Assembly (NCBI RefSeq): GCF_005048205.1
Contig: NZ_SUMF01000002.1
Span: 62,001-126,000 of the forward strand
DNA: 64,000 bases
Reading direction: 5' to 3'
DNA from: Chitiniphilus eburneus
GTDB taxonomy: Bacteria > Pseudomonadota > Gammaproteobacteria > Burkholderiales > Chitinibacteraceae
Shown here: positions 33,568-42,620 of the stretch, one piece after another
Numbering within the stretch: the stretch's first letter is position 1
How the letters are laid out: every line of letters starts with the position of its first letter
Notes under the pieces: generated by a model
What the model saw: only the letters and a program-made list of their open reading frames with translations
Database searches by the model: none
Told to the model about the DNA's origin: nothing
Program-made: the position numbers and the translations under genes

Positions 33568-34609
33568 CGTACTGATCCCAGTAGCCTTCCAGCTTCAACT
33601 CCTTGAGCGCAGCGTTCAGGTACTTGGGTTCGATCCAGCCATCCACCGCTACCGGCCGCCGGATCAGCCGGTAGCGCTGCGCTTCGTCGATGGCCTTGTT
33701 CAGGCTGGCGACGTAGTAATCGTCCAGCAGCGGGTTGTTGCGCTCTTTCAGTGTGTAACCAGCCCAGCCCTTTACGAAATCGCCATACGGCGTGCTGCCC
33801 GCCGCCGCCCAGTACTTGAACACCTGATCGCGATTCTTTTCTTCGGAGGCCCAGAACGTGGCACGGGTGAGCGCGGTGACCACCTTCTGCGTGATCTGCG
33901 GGTATTTCTGCTCGAACTCGTCGGTGACCCAGAAGGTGCCGATGCTGGTGATCTTGGGATCGCGCTTGATCTCCAGCAGCGTCCTGGCGATGCCGCGCGC
34001 CTGCAAATCGAACGGCGTGGTGATGTAGCCGTCGATATCCTTGGTGGCCAGCGCCGCCTTGGCGGTGTCGGTGTTCATGCTGATGACCTTGAAGTCCTTC
34101 TCGGTCAGGCCGTATTTCTCCAGCACACGGTTCAGCGTGAGCTGGTTGGCCGTGCCCTTGAACACACCGATGCGCTTGCCCTTGAGATCGGCCAGCGTAG
34201 TGGCCGGTGAATCGGATGGCACCACCAGATACGTGGCCCCAAAGCGGCCCAGGCCAAAGATGATCTTGTGCTTCAGCCCAGTGGAACGCCCCACGATCAG
34301 CGGCAGATCGCCGTGGTACGCAAAATCGACCAGCCCGCTGGCCAGTGCCTCATTGGTAGCCGGGCCGGCGCCGGGCAGGAAGTTCCACACCACCTTGATG
34401 TTGTCGGCCTTCAGCTCCTTTTCGATTGCACCCAACTGATGCGCCACCGCCAGCGTGGTCCCGCTGCCCAATGGCCGCCCACCGGTGCCGGCACCGGAAA
34501 ACGCAATGCGGATCACCGCCGGTTTGTCTTCGGCGTGCACGGGCACCACCAGGAAAAGCGTCAAAGCGGCCAGCCCCAGCAGGCGGCCCAGGATTGCGGT
34601 AACAGTCAT
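33542..34609 (-). CDS. Sulfonate-type substrate-binding protein (fourth)
   Basis: The 355-residue precursor starts MTVTAILGRLLGLAALTLFL with a signal peptide ending at VHAEDKP. The mature protein is SsuA-type (VIRIAFSGAGTGGRPLGSGT, LPGAGPATNEALASGLVDFA, DLKGKRIGVFKGTANQLTLN) but less like the pair at 28.4-30.7 kb than these are to each other. It is the first importer gene after the porin and is followed by the MFS gene with a 26-base overlap. A much longer open frame upstream crosses the repeat region at 34.7-35.1 kb and is not coding. Confidence 0.87.
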   Translation of the reverse strand: MTVTAILGRLLGLAALTLFLVVPVHAEDKPAVIRIAFSGAGTGGRPLGSGTTLAVAHQLGAIEKELKADNIKVVWNFLPGAGPATNEALASGLVDFAYHGDLPLIVGRSTGLKHKIIFGLGRFGATYLVVPSDSPATTLADLKGKRIGVFKGTANQLTLNRVLEKYGLTEKDFKVISMNTDTAKAALATKDIDGYITTPFDLQARGIARTLLEIKRDPKITSIGTFWVTDEFEQKYPQITQKVVTALTRATFWASEEKNRDQVFKYWAAAGSTPYGDFVKGWAGYTLKERNNPLLDDYYVASLNKAIDEAQRYRLIRRPVAVDGWIEPKYLNAALKELKLEGYWDQYDANGNIKK

Positions 34610-34700
34610 TGGTTCTCTCAATGTGATGGGGGATGGCAAAGATGTAATCGTTCGGGCAAAGGGGATTTCAGCCTGCTCGCCACGCAATGACGGATCGCGT

Positions 34701-35101
34701 GAATCGGGGTTGGGGCTTCGAGGGGCGGCACTCGCACGCCAACCGGCGTGCCGTGCCCAGCGCCGCCCAATCGCAGCCAGACCCTGATCCACCACGAACC
34801 CGAACAGACCCAGCCGCGAGCGCAGCGAGGCCCCCTCGCGGCGGCGAGGATGGAAGGAGTGGAGCGAATCAGGGCTGGGGTTTTGCGGGGCGATACCCGC
34901 ACTCCACCCACGGCGAAGCGCTCGGCTCCGCCCAATCACGCCCGTTGCCTGGCCCACAGCCAACGCGAACAGACCCAGCCACGAGCGCAGCGAGGCTCCC
35001 TCGCGGCGGCGAGGGCGGGGGGAGTGGAATGAATAAGGGTTCGGGTTTTGAGGGGCGATGCTCGCAATCCACCCACCGCGAAGCGCCCGGCTCTGCCGGG
35101 T
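34701..35101. repeat. Tandem repeat, about 168-bp period, 2.4 copies
   Basis: Between the porin and the fourth binding protein, one unit runs about 34701-34866, a second about 34868-35033, and a partial third about 35034-35101. Each has a G/T-rich start (GGGTTTTGMGGGGCGATRC-like), a middle CGAAGCGCTCGGCTC, and an end with GAGCGCAGCGAGGCTCCCTC. The repeat keeps frames open on both strands, giving false genes. No gene lies between 34610 and 35152. Confidence 0.85.
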
Positions 35102-35152
35102 GCCCGATACCGTGTACTTTTCAATAAACGTGACCAATCTCATCCCAGCCCC

Positions 35153-36583
35153 TCAAAACCCGAACTGGAATTGAGCCAAGTACTCATTCACGCTCTCCCG
35201 CGCCGCATCGTCGTAGGCGTAGTGGTTCACGTTGAGCTGAAACTTGGTGGTCTCGGCAAAGAACACGTTGAGGCCGCCGGTGCTGATGGTGGTGCGGTCG
35301 CCAGCCTTGCTGCGGTCGGGATCGAATTGGTCCCAGCGCAGGAAGGCCTGGTACGACTTGGGCCACCAGTCGTCGTACTTGGCCTGGCCACGGAAGCTCT
35401 TCACCCATTGCTCGCCCCAGGTGTAGAACAGCGTGAGGTACTGGCCCCGGCTCTTGGTGGTGCCGCCAACGGCGTTGTTGCCCAGGTAGTCGTCACGGCC
35501 CTCGGCAAACTCGTAGGTGATGCCGAACGGATCGTGGTTGTAATAGACGTCGAAGCCATAGCGATCGCTGCGGCCGTGCGTGACCACGCCGTTCTTGTCG
35601 GCCAGGTTCTTCTTGCCCTTGTACCAGGACGCGCCGATCTTCAGCTCACGCAGCAGGCTGTTGTAATCCACCGGCAGCGTGACCGCCGCCCGGGCCAGCC
35701 AATCCTTGTCGCTGTTGTCGTCCGACTTGTTCGGCCCGTTGCCGTTGACCACGCCGATGGCGTATTCCAGCAACGGCGCGCGGTAGTTGAAGCCGTAGTC
35801 CACATAGGGGTCGTAGTCGCCGCGTACGATCAGGCCGATCTGGCGATTGCCCACGCCCAGCCCCGAGAGAAATTGCGCCGAGTTGATCACCGGCCGCAGT
35901 TCCTCGCCCACCTGCGCTTCCAGGCCGAACGGAATCTGCTGCTGGCCCAGCGTGATGGTCAGCTTGGGTTCCTCCAGCCCGGTGAGCGTGGGGAACGGGC
36001 TGTAGCGCAGGTAGGCATCGGTGACGTTGAAGTTGCTGTTGTTGTTGGCCGGGCTGTTCTTGGCGTACTGGAACGCCAGCCGGTAATCCAGATTGCGGCC
36101 CTCGGCATAGTCGCGATACAAGCTGCCGCTGAAATTGAGCGTTGCGGTCGGAATATCGAAGCTGGAACGACGATCGTCGGTCACGGCGGTGGAACCAGCG
36201 CGCGTCGGCGCATCCTGATACGACGCGCGAGCCACTACGGTGCCGCCGATGGTGGTGCCCCGGCTGGTGACGGCAGTTTTGGTCTCGCGATTGCGCTGCT
36301 GCTCGTACTTGTAGTTCTCCAGATCGGCGCGCAGGCCATCCAGGTCTTCCTTGGTGGCAACCGAGGCCGGATCGGCGCCGGTTTCGACAGCCACGATGGC
36401 ACCGGGCGATGGTGCGGCGACAGTTTCCACGCGACGTGCGTCGTCCAGTTGACGTTGCAGCGCCTCTACCGTGCTGCGGAGGGCGTCGATCTGCTTCTGC
36501 AATTCATCGGTACTGGGGGCCGCCTGCGCCGCGCTCGCAAGCGCGACCAGCCCGGCGCCCAGCCAGTTGGCGGGGTGTGGCAT
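35153..36583 (-). CDS. Outer-membrane porin with N-terminal coiled coil
   Basis: The 476-residue precursor has a signal peptide (ANWLGAGLVALASAAQA), a coiled coil (STDELQKQIDALRSTVEALQ, about residues 22-50) and then alternating beta strands to a C-terminal phenylalanine (LAQFQFGF), the usual OMP assembly signal. The layout resembles phosphate-selective porin O/P-like proteins (QQIPFGLEAQVG, TLGQQQIPFG). Heading a sulfonate-type import cluster, it may let organosulfur anions cross the outer membrane. The ATG at 36583 has GGAG upstream; a frame start 20 codons earlier lacks one. Confidence 0.83.
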   Translation of the reverse strand: MPHPANWLGAGLVALASAAQAAPSTDELQKQIDALRSTVEALQRQLDDARRVETVAAPSPGAIVAVETGADPASVATKEDLDGLRADLENYKYEQQRNRETKTAVTSRGTTIGGTVVARASYQDAPTRAGSTAVTDDRRSSFDIPTATLNFSGSLYRDYAEGRNLDYRLAFQYAKNSPANNNSNFNVTDAYLRYSPFPTLTGLEEPKLTITLGQQQIPFGLEAQVGEELRPVINSAQFLSGLGVGNRQIGLIVRGDYDPYVDYGFNYRAPLLEYAIGVVNGNGPNKSDDNSDKDWLARAAVTLPVDYNSLLRELKIGASWYKGKKNLADKNGVVTHGRSDRYGFDVYYNHDPFGITYEFAEGRDDYLGNNAVGGTTKSRGQYLTLFYTWGEQWVKSFRGQAKYDDWWPKSYQAFLRWDQFDPDRSKAGDRTTISTGGLNVFFAETTKFQLNVNHYAYDDAARESVNEYLAQFQFGF

Positions 36584-37085
36584 TGGTGTATCTCCCTGGT
36601 TTGTTCTTGTCGATGCCGACCTGCTATGGGTCGGGCATCGCATTGCCGACGACTAGGAGCGACCAGCAAAACCTCCTGGCGGTACCGCGCGAACCGGCTG
36701 TACTCGCGCACGGCCGCGTTTCGCGCTTCTTGCCAGGACTGCTTCGCCGGCTTTGGTCAGTCGCTCCAAGGCGGACAGAATCCGGCAGCCATCGGGCGGG
36801 ACAGGAAGAAACGGTCTTTGCGCATACAGGCTCCACGGGGATCGGTCGCGCCGCCCAATCGGGCGTCGGCATCGGTGTGGAACCTTATAAGCAGAATGCG
36901 TGCCACGAGTTTTCGATAGAAAAATCAGAAATAAGCAGGCTACGTACGCCGCTTTTGCAGCAGCCCGCGCCACAATGTGCTGGCTGCGCAACAGCCCGCC
37001 AGCGGTGCAGACGCCGGGTAACGCGGGCAAGCGGCGTGGCATGTTTTCTGCTGCGGGGCCATCGACCGCCACCGTGGAGACCGCC
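36584..37085. other. Gene-free divergent region, porin and dehydrogenase
   Basis: About 500 bases separate two divergent genes. The open frames here have no resemblance to known proteins. AT-rich sequence at about 36880-36945 (CCTTATAAGCAG, TTTTCGATAG) could hold promoters. I see no clear operator. Confidence 0.4.
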
Positions 37086-38063
37086 ATGACCGCCCTCGCC
37101 GCCCCGCCCCGCAAACTGGTGATCGGCCCGCAATTGGGCCAGGACGCCATCGAGCGCATCCGCTTGCTGGCGCCCGATACCCACGTGGTCCGCACCGACC
37201 GCCTGCGCCCGGACCCAGATCTGGCCAGCGCCGATGCAGTGTGGTTCGGCCAGGGGGAAGTGGATGGCGAGCAACTGCTGGAGATCGCACCCGGCCTGCG
37301 CTGGTTGCAGACCTTTGGCGCTGGGGTGGAACGCTGGCTTACCCCGCGTTTTGTCGAAAGCGACGTAGTACTGACCAACACCAGCGGCATCCACGGCATC
37401 CAGATCGCCGAACACGTGCTGGCGTTGATGCTGGCCTTCGCCCGAGGCCTGCCCCGGCTGGTGCAGAGCCAGCGCCACCAGGCACTGCATCATCCGCGCC
37501 TGGATCAGTTCGAGCTGGCTGGGCAAACGCTAGTGATCGTGGGATTCGGCCGTATCGGCCAGGCACTGGCGCTACGCGCCGCCGCGCTGGGCCTGACGGT
37601 GATCGGCGTGAAGCGCCACAACGCACCGCCGCCCGAGGGCGTAACCGCCATTGTCGGCAGCGAAGACGTCGACCGCGCACTGGCGCTGGCCGACCATGTG
37701 GTCGCCGCGCTGCCGCTGACCGCCAATACCCGCCACTTCTTCGACGAGCGCCGCTTCGCCCAATTCAAGCGCGGCGCGTACTTCTACAACGTGGGCCGTG
37801 GCGGCTCGGTGGATCACGCCGCCCTGCTGGGTGCCCTGACCCACGGCCGCCTGGCCGGCGCCGGCCTGGACGTGACCGACCCCGAACCGCTGCCGCCCCA
37901 CCACCCGCTGCGCCGCTCGGAGAAGGTGATCCTCACCGTCCACACCGCCGGCGCATCCCCCCGCTACTTCGACCGCGCCCTGGCGGTGGCGCTGGACAAC
38001 TTGAAACGGCTGCGCCAGGGGCGGCCGCTGGTGAATGTGGTGGATAAGCGGGCGGGGTATTAA
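37086..38063 (+). CDS. D-2-hydroxyacid dehydrogenase
   Basis: The 325-residue protein belongs to the D-isomer-specific 2-hydroxyacid dehydrogenases. The NAD-binding motif is VIVGFGRIGQALALRAAALG (about residues 140-160); catalytic residues are in VGRGGSVDHAALLGAL (arginine about 240), GLDVTDPEPLPPHHP (glutamate) and TVHTAGASPRY (histidine). It reduces a 2-oxo acid with NADH or the reverse; the substrate is unknown. The ATG at 37086 has GTGGAG upstream. The last 30 codons recur in diverged form at 42.4-42.6 and 43.9-44.1 kb, marking the gene's end as the edge of the second island. Confidence 0.88.
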   Translation: MTALAAPPRKLVIGPQLGQDAIERIRLLAPDTHVVRTDRLRPDPDLASADAVWFGQGEVDGEQLLEIAPGLRWLQTFGAGVERWLTPRFVESDVVLTNTSGIHGIQIAEHVLALMLAFARGLPRLVQSQRHQALHHPRLDQFELAGQTLVIVGFGRIGQALALRAAALGLTVIGVKRHNAPPPEGVTAIVGSEDVDRALALADHVVAALPLTANTRHFFDERRFAQFKRGAYFYNVGRGGSVDHAALLGALTHGRLAGAGLDVTDPEPLPPHHPLRRSEKVILTVHTAGASPRYFDRALAVALDNLKRLRQGRPLVNVVDKRAGY

Positions 38064-38174
38064 GATGGTAATAAAATGAAAAAATCCTTTTGGAATAATT
38101 GGCCTCAAAAATCAGAGCCAATCGCCAACAGCACAAGCAAACACCAGCCACATTGAAAAACAAATAGTGGTTCT

Positions 38175-39083
38175 TTATTTATTTTTCGACATCAAATATT
38201 CAACATCCATTCTCACTACCGAATTCATTTTCCCACCTTCCAGATACTCAAATTTCATGTCGGCAACAGCATCCCCATCGGCCTGAGCTTGATGGATGTC
38301 GTGAAGATCGACTTCAACCACAGCAGCCTCATTACATTGCTCTTTTAACTTATTCACCTTCATATCCAAAAGAAGATATAAAACCTCGTCCATTTTGACA
38401 AATGAAGGAAGATAGTTGTTAGGCCTTTTTTGAGAATAAGCGGGAGTGCTTGCAAAAGCCTTGCAACTGAGCTTTCCTTGAGCCAGCGGTAGCACCTTCG
38501 ACATTACCGCCAGATCCAATGAAATCCAACTAGCAGTCTGGGCCGCGTAAAAATCAAAGCTTAACTTTTGATCAAACCCAGCTTCAAGCAAGCGCGAAAC
38601 TTCCAGAAAAGTGGGATCAAGTCTATTGACGGCCGGCCCTTCTGGATATCTTCCGGCTTCAAAATCCAGATAATTGCCAATAAACATAATCGAAATATTA
38701 TTGGGGTAATAAAGACGCCCAAGATTGTAATATTTCTTGGCTAGATCTCCATCTACCAAGCTGGCTCGAACCTCATCAGGCTCACTTGGAATAATATACA
38801 AACCTGAATAAATAGCTGCCAAATAAACCAACTCAGGGCCATGCCGCTTGAAGCCAGCCGCAATCAAAAAGGAGCGCAATGCCTTTCGACTATCTCGCGC
38901 CGCCAGCGCTCCCAACATGGTGGCTTCATAACTGTACTTGTCATCGAGAAATACTTTTTCTTGCTTCTCCAGGTAACTTTTGTATGGCGCATATGGCACA
39001 TCTTTTTTTAATGAAAAGACAAGCGCAAACACAACAATCAGCATTGAAACAAGTAACGCCATAGCCCGTCTTATCACCTTCAC
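38175..39083 (-). CDS. Membrane-anchored ~300-residue protein, island paralogue 1
   Basis: The 302-residue product starts at a GTG after GAGTGAAG and opens with a signal anchor (AMALLVSMLIVVFALVFSL), then a helical extracytoplasmic domain. Shared motifs with the proteins at 41269 and 42775 are ELVYLAAIYSGLYI, KYYNLGRLYYPNNIS/KYLQLADKYYPDNIS, and FYAAQTASWISLDLAVMS/YYSAQTANWSSLDLSVLS. The pattern of paired helices recalls tetratricopeptide-type repeats. It directly follows an RHS core remnant without any toxin tip, so I infer an immunity protein to an exported RHS toxin. No named family comes to mind. Confidence 0.6.
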   Translation of the reverse strand: MKVIRRAMALLVSMLIVVFALVFSLKKDVPYAPYKSYLEKQEKVFLDDKYSYEATMLGALAARDSRKALRSFLIAAGFKRHGPELVYLAAIYSGLYIIPSEPDEVRASLVDGDLAKKYYNLGRLYYPNNISIMFIGNYLDFEAGRYPEGPAVNRLDPTFLEVSRLLEAGFDQKLSFDFYAAQTASWISLDLAVMSKVLPLAQGKLSCKAFASTPAYSQKRPNNYLPSFVKMDEVLYLLLDMKVNKLKEQCNEAAVVEVDLHDIHQAQADGDAVADMKFEYLEGGKMNSVVRMDVEYLMSKNK

Positions 39084-39400
39084 TCACTCTCCCATCAGGA
39101 TCAACAAAATTCAACAGATTGGAGTTCGCGTACCCATATCGATTGAAGCTATACACCGGGTTGGCAACCTTCCAATCCACCGGATCCATGGCCATGAACC
39201 GCCCCGGGGTCGGGTCATACCACCCGCGCGCCGTAGTAGCTCAGTCCGAGCTTGTCCTCAAACGGTTTGCCGGTAAACCACTGCATGTTCTTATCCTTGG
39301 CGCCCACCATCTTCTCGCCATACAGGCGATCGTTGGTATGCCAAAACAATATATCGTGGAATACCTGAGAAGCCGCAGAAAACCAGCGGCCACCTTGTCT
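39084..39400 (-). pseudogene. RHS core remnant of a second type, frameshifted
   Basis: The minus strand encodes GAKDKNMQWFTGKPFEDKLG and LSYYGAR, then after one extra G (GCGCGGGTGG at about 39222-39231) continues in another frame as WYDPTPGRFMAMDPVDWK and NRYGYANSNLLNFVDPDGR. This is the end of an RHS core of a different subtype from the 15-22 kb island, which ends [15 protein letters not shown]. The tip that should follow DPDGR is absent; the 300-residue gene begins within 10 codons. The remnant's upstream side merges into a sequence related to that at 42.59-42.65 kb. Confidence 0.7.
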
Positions 39401-39462
39401 GTACAACGATGCTGGTCAATCACAAAAGCAGGCTTCAGGAGTCATGCGCAACTCCACACCAA

Positions 39463-39755
39463 TCAGGTGGTCATCATTCCCACGGCAAAACTCACCCACA
39501 TGACAAAAAATAGAACCCGCCCGTTATTAGCATCCGTTTCAACCAAAGAGGCGCTTCTATCTTTTCCCCCGCATTCCCCTCCAACCTCTTTTTCCTTAGC
39601 ACCCAAAAAATCTGCGCCAGTGGCGATGCAGTGCGAAGCTGTTTGTATTTGTAAATAAAATACAAACAACACCCAGAATAAATAGTAGCCACAACGAAAT
39701 TCGCCGCTACGATAACCTTCATCACAAGAATCACAATTGCAGTTTGAAAATCCAT
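39463..39755 (-). pseudogene. Small membrane protein, frameshifted near its end
   Basis: From the ATG at 39755 the frame reads MDFQTAIVILVMKVIVAANF and GCCLYFIYKYKQLRTASPLA, then RLEGNAGEKIEAPLWLKRML, and stops at FYFLSCG. In the next frame the sequence goes on as FFVMWVSFAVGMMTT to a TGA at 39463. Adding one T to the run TTTTTT joins them into about 97 residues with three membrane segments. This matches the style of membrane immunity proteins elsewhere in the islands. Confidence 0.5.
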
Positions 39756-39886
39756 CCCACATTTAAATAGTCATTCAACATAATCCGCCCCATTTGATCA
39801 ACGATCATTTGGTTCAACTCTACCGCCACACCTGTGGAAACCAAAAGCCTCAGCACTTGGCGTTCAAGAAGAGCTAAAATGTTTTC

Positions 39887-40249
39887 TTACTTATTTTTAA
39901 AAAGCTCACGCACCAACTCCTCATATCTTTTCTCACCACCATGAAAATTCGGCCCCGCCACTATTTTAATCGAGCCTATATCCATACTTCTTGAAAATAT
40001 GTATACATCCCCTCTCCCGGAACCAAGATGCGTATCTTGCATCCACAAAATACCCTCATCAAGATTCATTGCCATTACAGAAAACCCTCTACCTTCCAAA
40101 TATATAGAAGCGGCTTCCATGAATGAACTCTGACTCACATGGATTTTATAATTCTTCTCAATTTTTCCTTCGCCACACCCCAGCAAGAACATGGCGAAAA
40201 TCATTGAAACCATCAAAAAATACGTTTTACGACCCACCCCGAAAATCAT
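39887..40249 (-). CDS. Lipoprotein, candidate immunity protein
   Basis: The 120-residue precursor has a lipoprotein signal: basic start (MIFGVGRKTYFLMVSMIFAM) and lipobox FLLGC at about residues 21-25, followed by GEGKIEKNYKIHV. The mature part is about 95 residues, mixed alpha/beta (AASIYLEGRGFSVMAMNLDE, GDVYIFSRSMDIGSIKIVAG). AGGGG lies 9 bases before the ATG. I recognise no family. Periplasmic or membrane-anchored immunity is plausible in this island, but nothing links it to a toxin. Confidence 0.55.
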   Translation of the reverse strand: MIFGVGRKTYFLMVSMIFAMFLLGCGEGKIEKNYKIHVSQSSFMEAASIYLEGRGFSVMAMNLDEGILWMQDTHLGSGRGDVYIFSRSMDIGSIKIVAGPNFHGGEKRYEELVRELFKNK

Positions 40250-40383
40250 CCATTCAACCCCTATTCCAGAGCTGCCATTTGCACGGTTATTTTTTTAAAG
40301 ACCTTGGTCAACTGATATTTCCAAATATAATCAGCCGAAAAATAGGACAAAAAAACAGCATAAAATGTAAATTACAATTAATT

Positions 40384-40656
40384 TCAAATTCGATTCAATT
40401 CTATAAAACAAGGCAAAACAAACCGCAAAAAAATCAAATAGAAAAAGTATAAAGCGTAGAAATTCTCAACATCCACAAAACCCAGCAAAAGCTGAAACAA
40501 AAATAATGCTTGAAAAGGGAAAAATATCATAAAAACATTATATATCCACCCCACCATCGGCCATGCTATGTAAACAAGCAGAGGGAAAATCACGAAAATG
40601 GCGGACACACCATATATAAAATATGATCGTATGCTTCTATTTTTTCCTTTTGCCAT
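40384..40656 (-). CDS. Small membrane protein, island gene
   Basis: The 90-residue product starts MAKGKNRSIRSYFIYGVSAI; AAGG nine bases upstream decides this ATG over one 14 codons earlier. It has three membrane segments (YGVSAIFVIFPLLVYIAW, NVFMIFFPFQALFLFQLLLG, YFFYLIFLRFVLPCF). The AT-rich codons match the island. It is a candidate membrane immunity protein or a component of an unidentified small operon. Confidence 0.45.
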   Translation of the reverse strand: MAKGKNRSIRSYFIYGVSAIFVIFPLLVYIAWPMVGWIYNVFMIFFPFQALFLFQLLLGFVDVENFYALYFFYLIFLRFVLPCFIELNRI

Positions 40657-40730
40657 TTTTATAACCTTAAAAAGAACAAGAAAATGGAAACTGAACAACC
40701 CATTTTATCCAACGTACACCGTGGAAGCCT

Positions 40731-41144
40731 CTATGCTTCTTCCTCCAGAAATACCTCAACCCCCAGACTAACGCCTAACTCAGCGCACTTATTTATCAAA
40801 TTTAATGGCAATTCAAAAGCACAAAACCGCCCCGCGCCCAAAGTGATGTAATAGTCAACAGTTCCACCAGAACAAACAAATTCCTTCACAAAATCGCCTC
40901 TTTCCTCGAGCCATAAATTAGCCGCCTCGACCGCCAGATCAACATTAGAATCATCTCTCCCTTCAAGTCTATAAAACCAATGTGTTTCAGTATAAAATCC
41001 ATTTAACCTTTTTCCTTTAGGAGTGAAGCGTGGTTTACCTGCTTCGTGGCTACCAGTAGGTTGTTCCCTCATGCCACGGCTTATAGCCTCAACGCTACTA
41101 TTCTTGTGCATAAGCCGTATCGAAATCAATAAAGCCCCTTCCAT
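40731..41144 (-). CDS. DUF4279-like protein, candidate immunity protein
   Basis: The 137-residue soluble product has GGGAGC eight bases before its ATG. The part from FYTETHWFYRLEGRDDSNVD through LEERGDFVKEFVCSGGTVDY to NKCAELGVSLGVEVFLEEEA resembles the DUF4279 pattern (an early HW motif, a middle acidic helix, an end with LAELGVSLDLDIY-like text). DUF4279 genes often lie near polymorphic toxin loci. The assignment is from memory of the pattern. No toxin tip is adjacent. Confidence 0.5.
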   Translation of the reverse strand: MEGALLISIRLMHKNSSVEAISRGMREQPTGSHEAGKPRFTPKGKRLNGFYTETHWFYRLEGRDDSNVDLAVEAANLWLEERGDFVKEFVCSGGTVDYYITLGAGRFCAFELPLNLINKCAELGVSLGVEVFLEEEA

Positions 41145-41268
41145 TAAGCTCCCTTTTCATATTTAGAAAATTCCAATAAATAGCAACACAATCTGAATTT
41201 ATTGATTCGACAGAAGGCGATCTACAGCAACGGTGCAATTTACAAAATGGAATTAAAAGGGCTCTGCA

Positions 41269-42156
41269 CTAATCAAGCTTTCGCAAATAGCCCGCATCTC
41301 TGTCAACCACAGCATTTTTTCTGCCTGAATTCAAGAAGTTAACCTGCTCATTTGTAATGGATTTAAATTTTTCGGCGTCATCAAGTATTTTCTTTCTGTA
41401 GTCGAAATCAACAAAATTCTTCCCACATTTTCTTAAAAACCTTTGAAATCGTGCATCAAGTATGGAGTAGTTAACTTCGTCTGCATCCACCATAGACGGA
41501 AGATAATCCTTTGGTCTTCCAGGAGAAACCAAGCGGATTTTTTCTATACTACGGCATTGGGCTGTTTTACTAAAAAGCGGGGCCGAAACAGACAAAACGC
41601 TAAGATCAAGGGAAGACCAATTTGCCGTTTGAGCAGAATAGTATCTAAAATCCAGCTCCTCACTGGCAGCCCCTTCAAGCAATCTTGCGATCAATTTCCC
41701 AGTAGGCTGATAATCAACCGATAGCAATTTATCAATCTGTTCTTGCTTTGAGCCATTCCAATAAAAATCAATAAACCTGACCGAGATATTGTCTGGGTAA
41801 TACTTATCCGCCAACTGCAAATATTTTAATGCCTTTTCTTTGTCAATCAACGCAACTCGTTCCGATTCCGGAACGTCGGCGAAAATATAAAGCCCGGAAT
41901 ATATCGCCGCCAAATAGACCAGTTCCAAGCCATGTTGTTGTTTTTTTTCAGCCTCCAGAAACAAATTGGAAGCAACCACATAATTTCGACTCGACATGGC
42001 CTGAAACATCAATATTTCATAATCATGGCCTGTTTTCATGAACAGCCTATTTTGTTTTTCGACGTAATCTGAATAGGTCATGCCAGTTGAGGTGACCATC
42101 CAGATATCGACCAGGTATATGAGTATCAAAACCAGATAGAAAGAAAATTTCTTCAT
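41269..42156 (-). CDS. Membrane-anchored ~300-residue protein, island paralogue 2
   Basis: The 295-residue product starts MKKFSFYLVLILIYLVDIWM, a signal anchor, and is nearly identical over most of its length to the copy at 42775 and clearly related to that at 38175. Motifs: ELVYLAAIYSGLYIFADVPE, KYYPDNISVRFIDFYWNGSK, LLEGAASEELDFRYYSAQTA. The C-terminal third is more diverged between copies than the rest, which may reflect selection on the binding surface. I infer an immunity protein to an RHS toxin by analogy with copy 1. Its upstream side has no RHS sequence. Confidence 0.6.
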   Translation of the reverse strand: MKKFSFYLVLILIYLVDIWMVTSTGMTYSDYVEKQNRLFMKTGHDYEILMFQAMSSRNYVVASNLFLEAEKKQQHGLELVYLAAIYSGLYIFADVPESERVALIDKEKALKYLQLADKYYPDNISVRFIDFYWNGSKQEQIDKLLSVDYQPTGKLIARLLEGAASEELDFRYYSAQTANWSSLDLSVLSVSAPLFSKTAQCRSIEKIRLVSPGRPKDYLPSMVDADEVNYSILDARFQRFLRKCGKNFVDFDYRKKILDDAEKFKSITNEQVNFLNSGRKNAVVDRDAGYLRKLD

Positions 42157-42419
42157 TCGCTACATTCTTATAAGCCGATATTCGTTTGCTTTTCTCTTGA
42201 ATACAGCGGAGGCTCGTTGTTCCCACCCATTCCACAATAGGCACTCCGCCCCTTGCTTTGCCGTCCATCGGGGCGGCCAGCACGATTCCCGTAAGAGCAG
42301 CTTGATGCACCGCTATGCCAATCAATTTATCTTACCAACTTACCCAAGGCCAAAATAGGAACACGCCACATTTTTCAGTTGGTGAATCACGCCGTACTCG
42401 CTTCCGTCCCAAGGTCGCC

Positions 42420-42562
42420 TGATCAGCGCGGGCCAAGCCGTGACTGGTCCCGAACCACTACCACCTCCCCGCTGTGCCTTAGCGGTGGCGTTGGGAAATC
42501 TGAAACGGCTGGGGCATGGGCAACCGCTAGTGAATGTGGTGGATAAGCGAGCAGGGTATTGA
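42420..42562 (+). pseudogene. Diverged 3' end of a D-2-hydroxyacid dehydrogenase gene (copy 2)
   Basis: The plus strand encodes ISAGQAVTGPEPLPPP, then CALAVALGNLKRLGHGQPLV and NVVDKRAGY with a TGA. This matches the end of the intact gene at 37086-38063 (AGLDVTDPEPLPPHHP, RALAVALDNLKRLRQGRPLV, VVDKRAGY) with about 75 bases missing between the two blocks. It has no start. Base differences are many, so the source was probably a related strain's gene and not a recent local copy. Confidence 0.8.
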
Positions 42563-42620
42563 GGGAAGTTTTGCGCAAGAGTGCGAAATAGCTGAGAAAC
42601 CGCAACGGATGGCAAGGAAG

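Noticed and set aside
34610-35143. Long N-terminal extension of the fourth binding protein
   Set aside because: It consists of translated tandem repeats; the signal peptide begins at 34609.
36900-37085. N-terminal extension of the dehydrogenase
   Set aside because: The 62 extra residues are not family-like, and the ATG at 37086 has its own ribosome site and family start.
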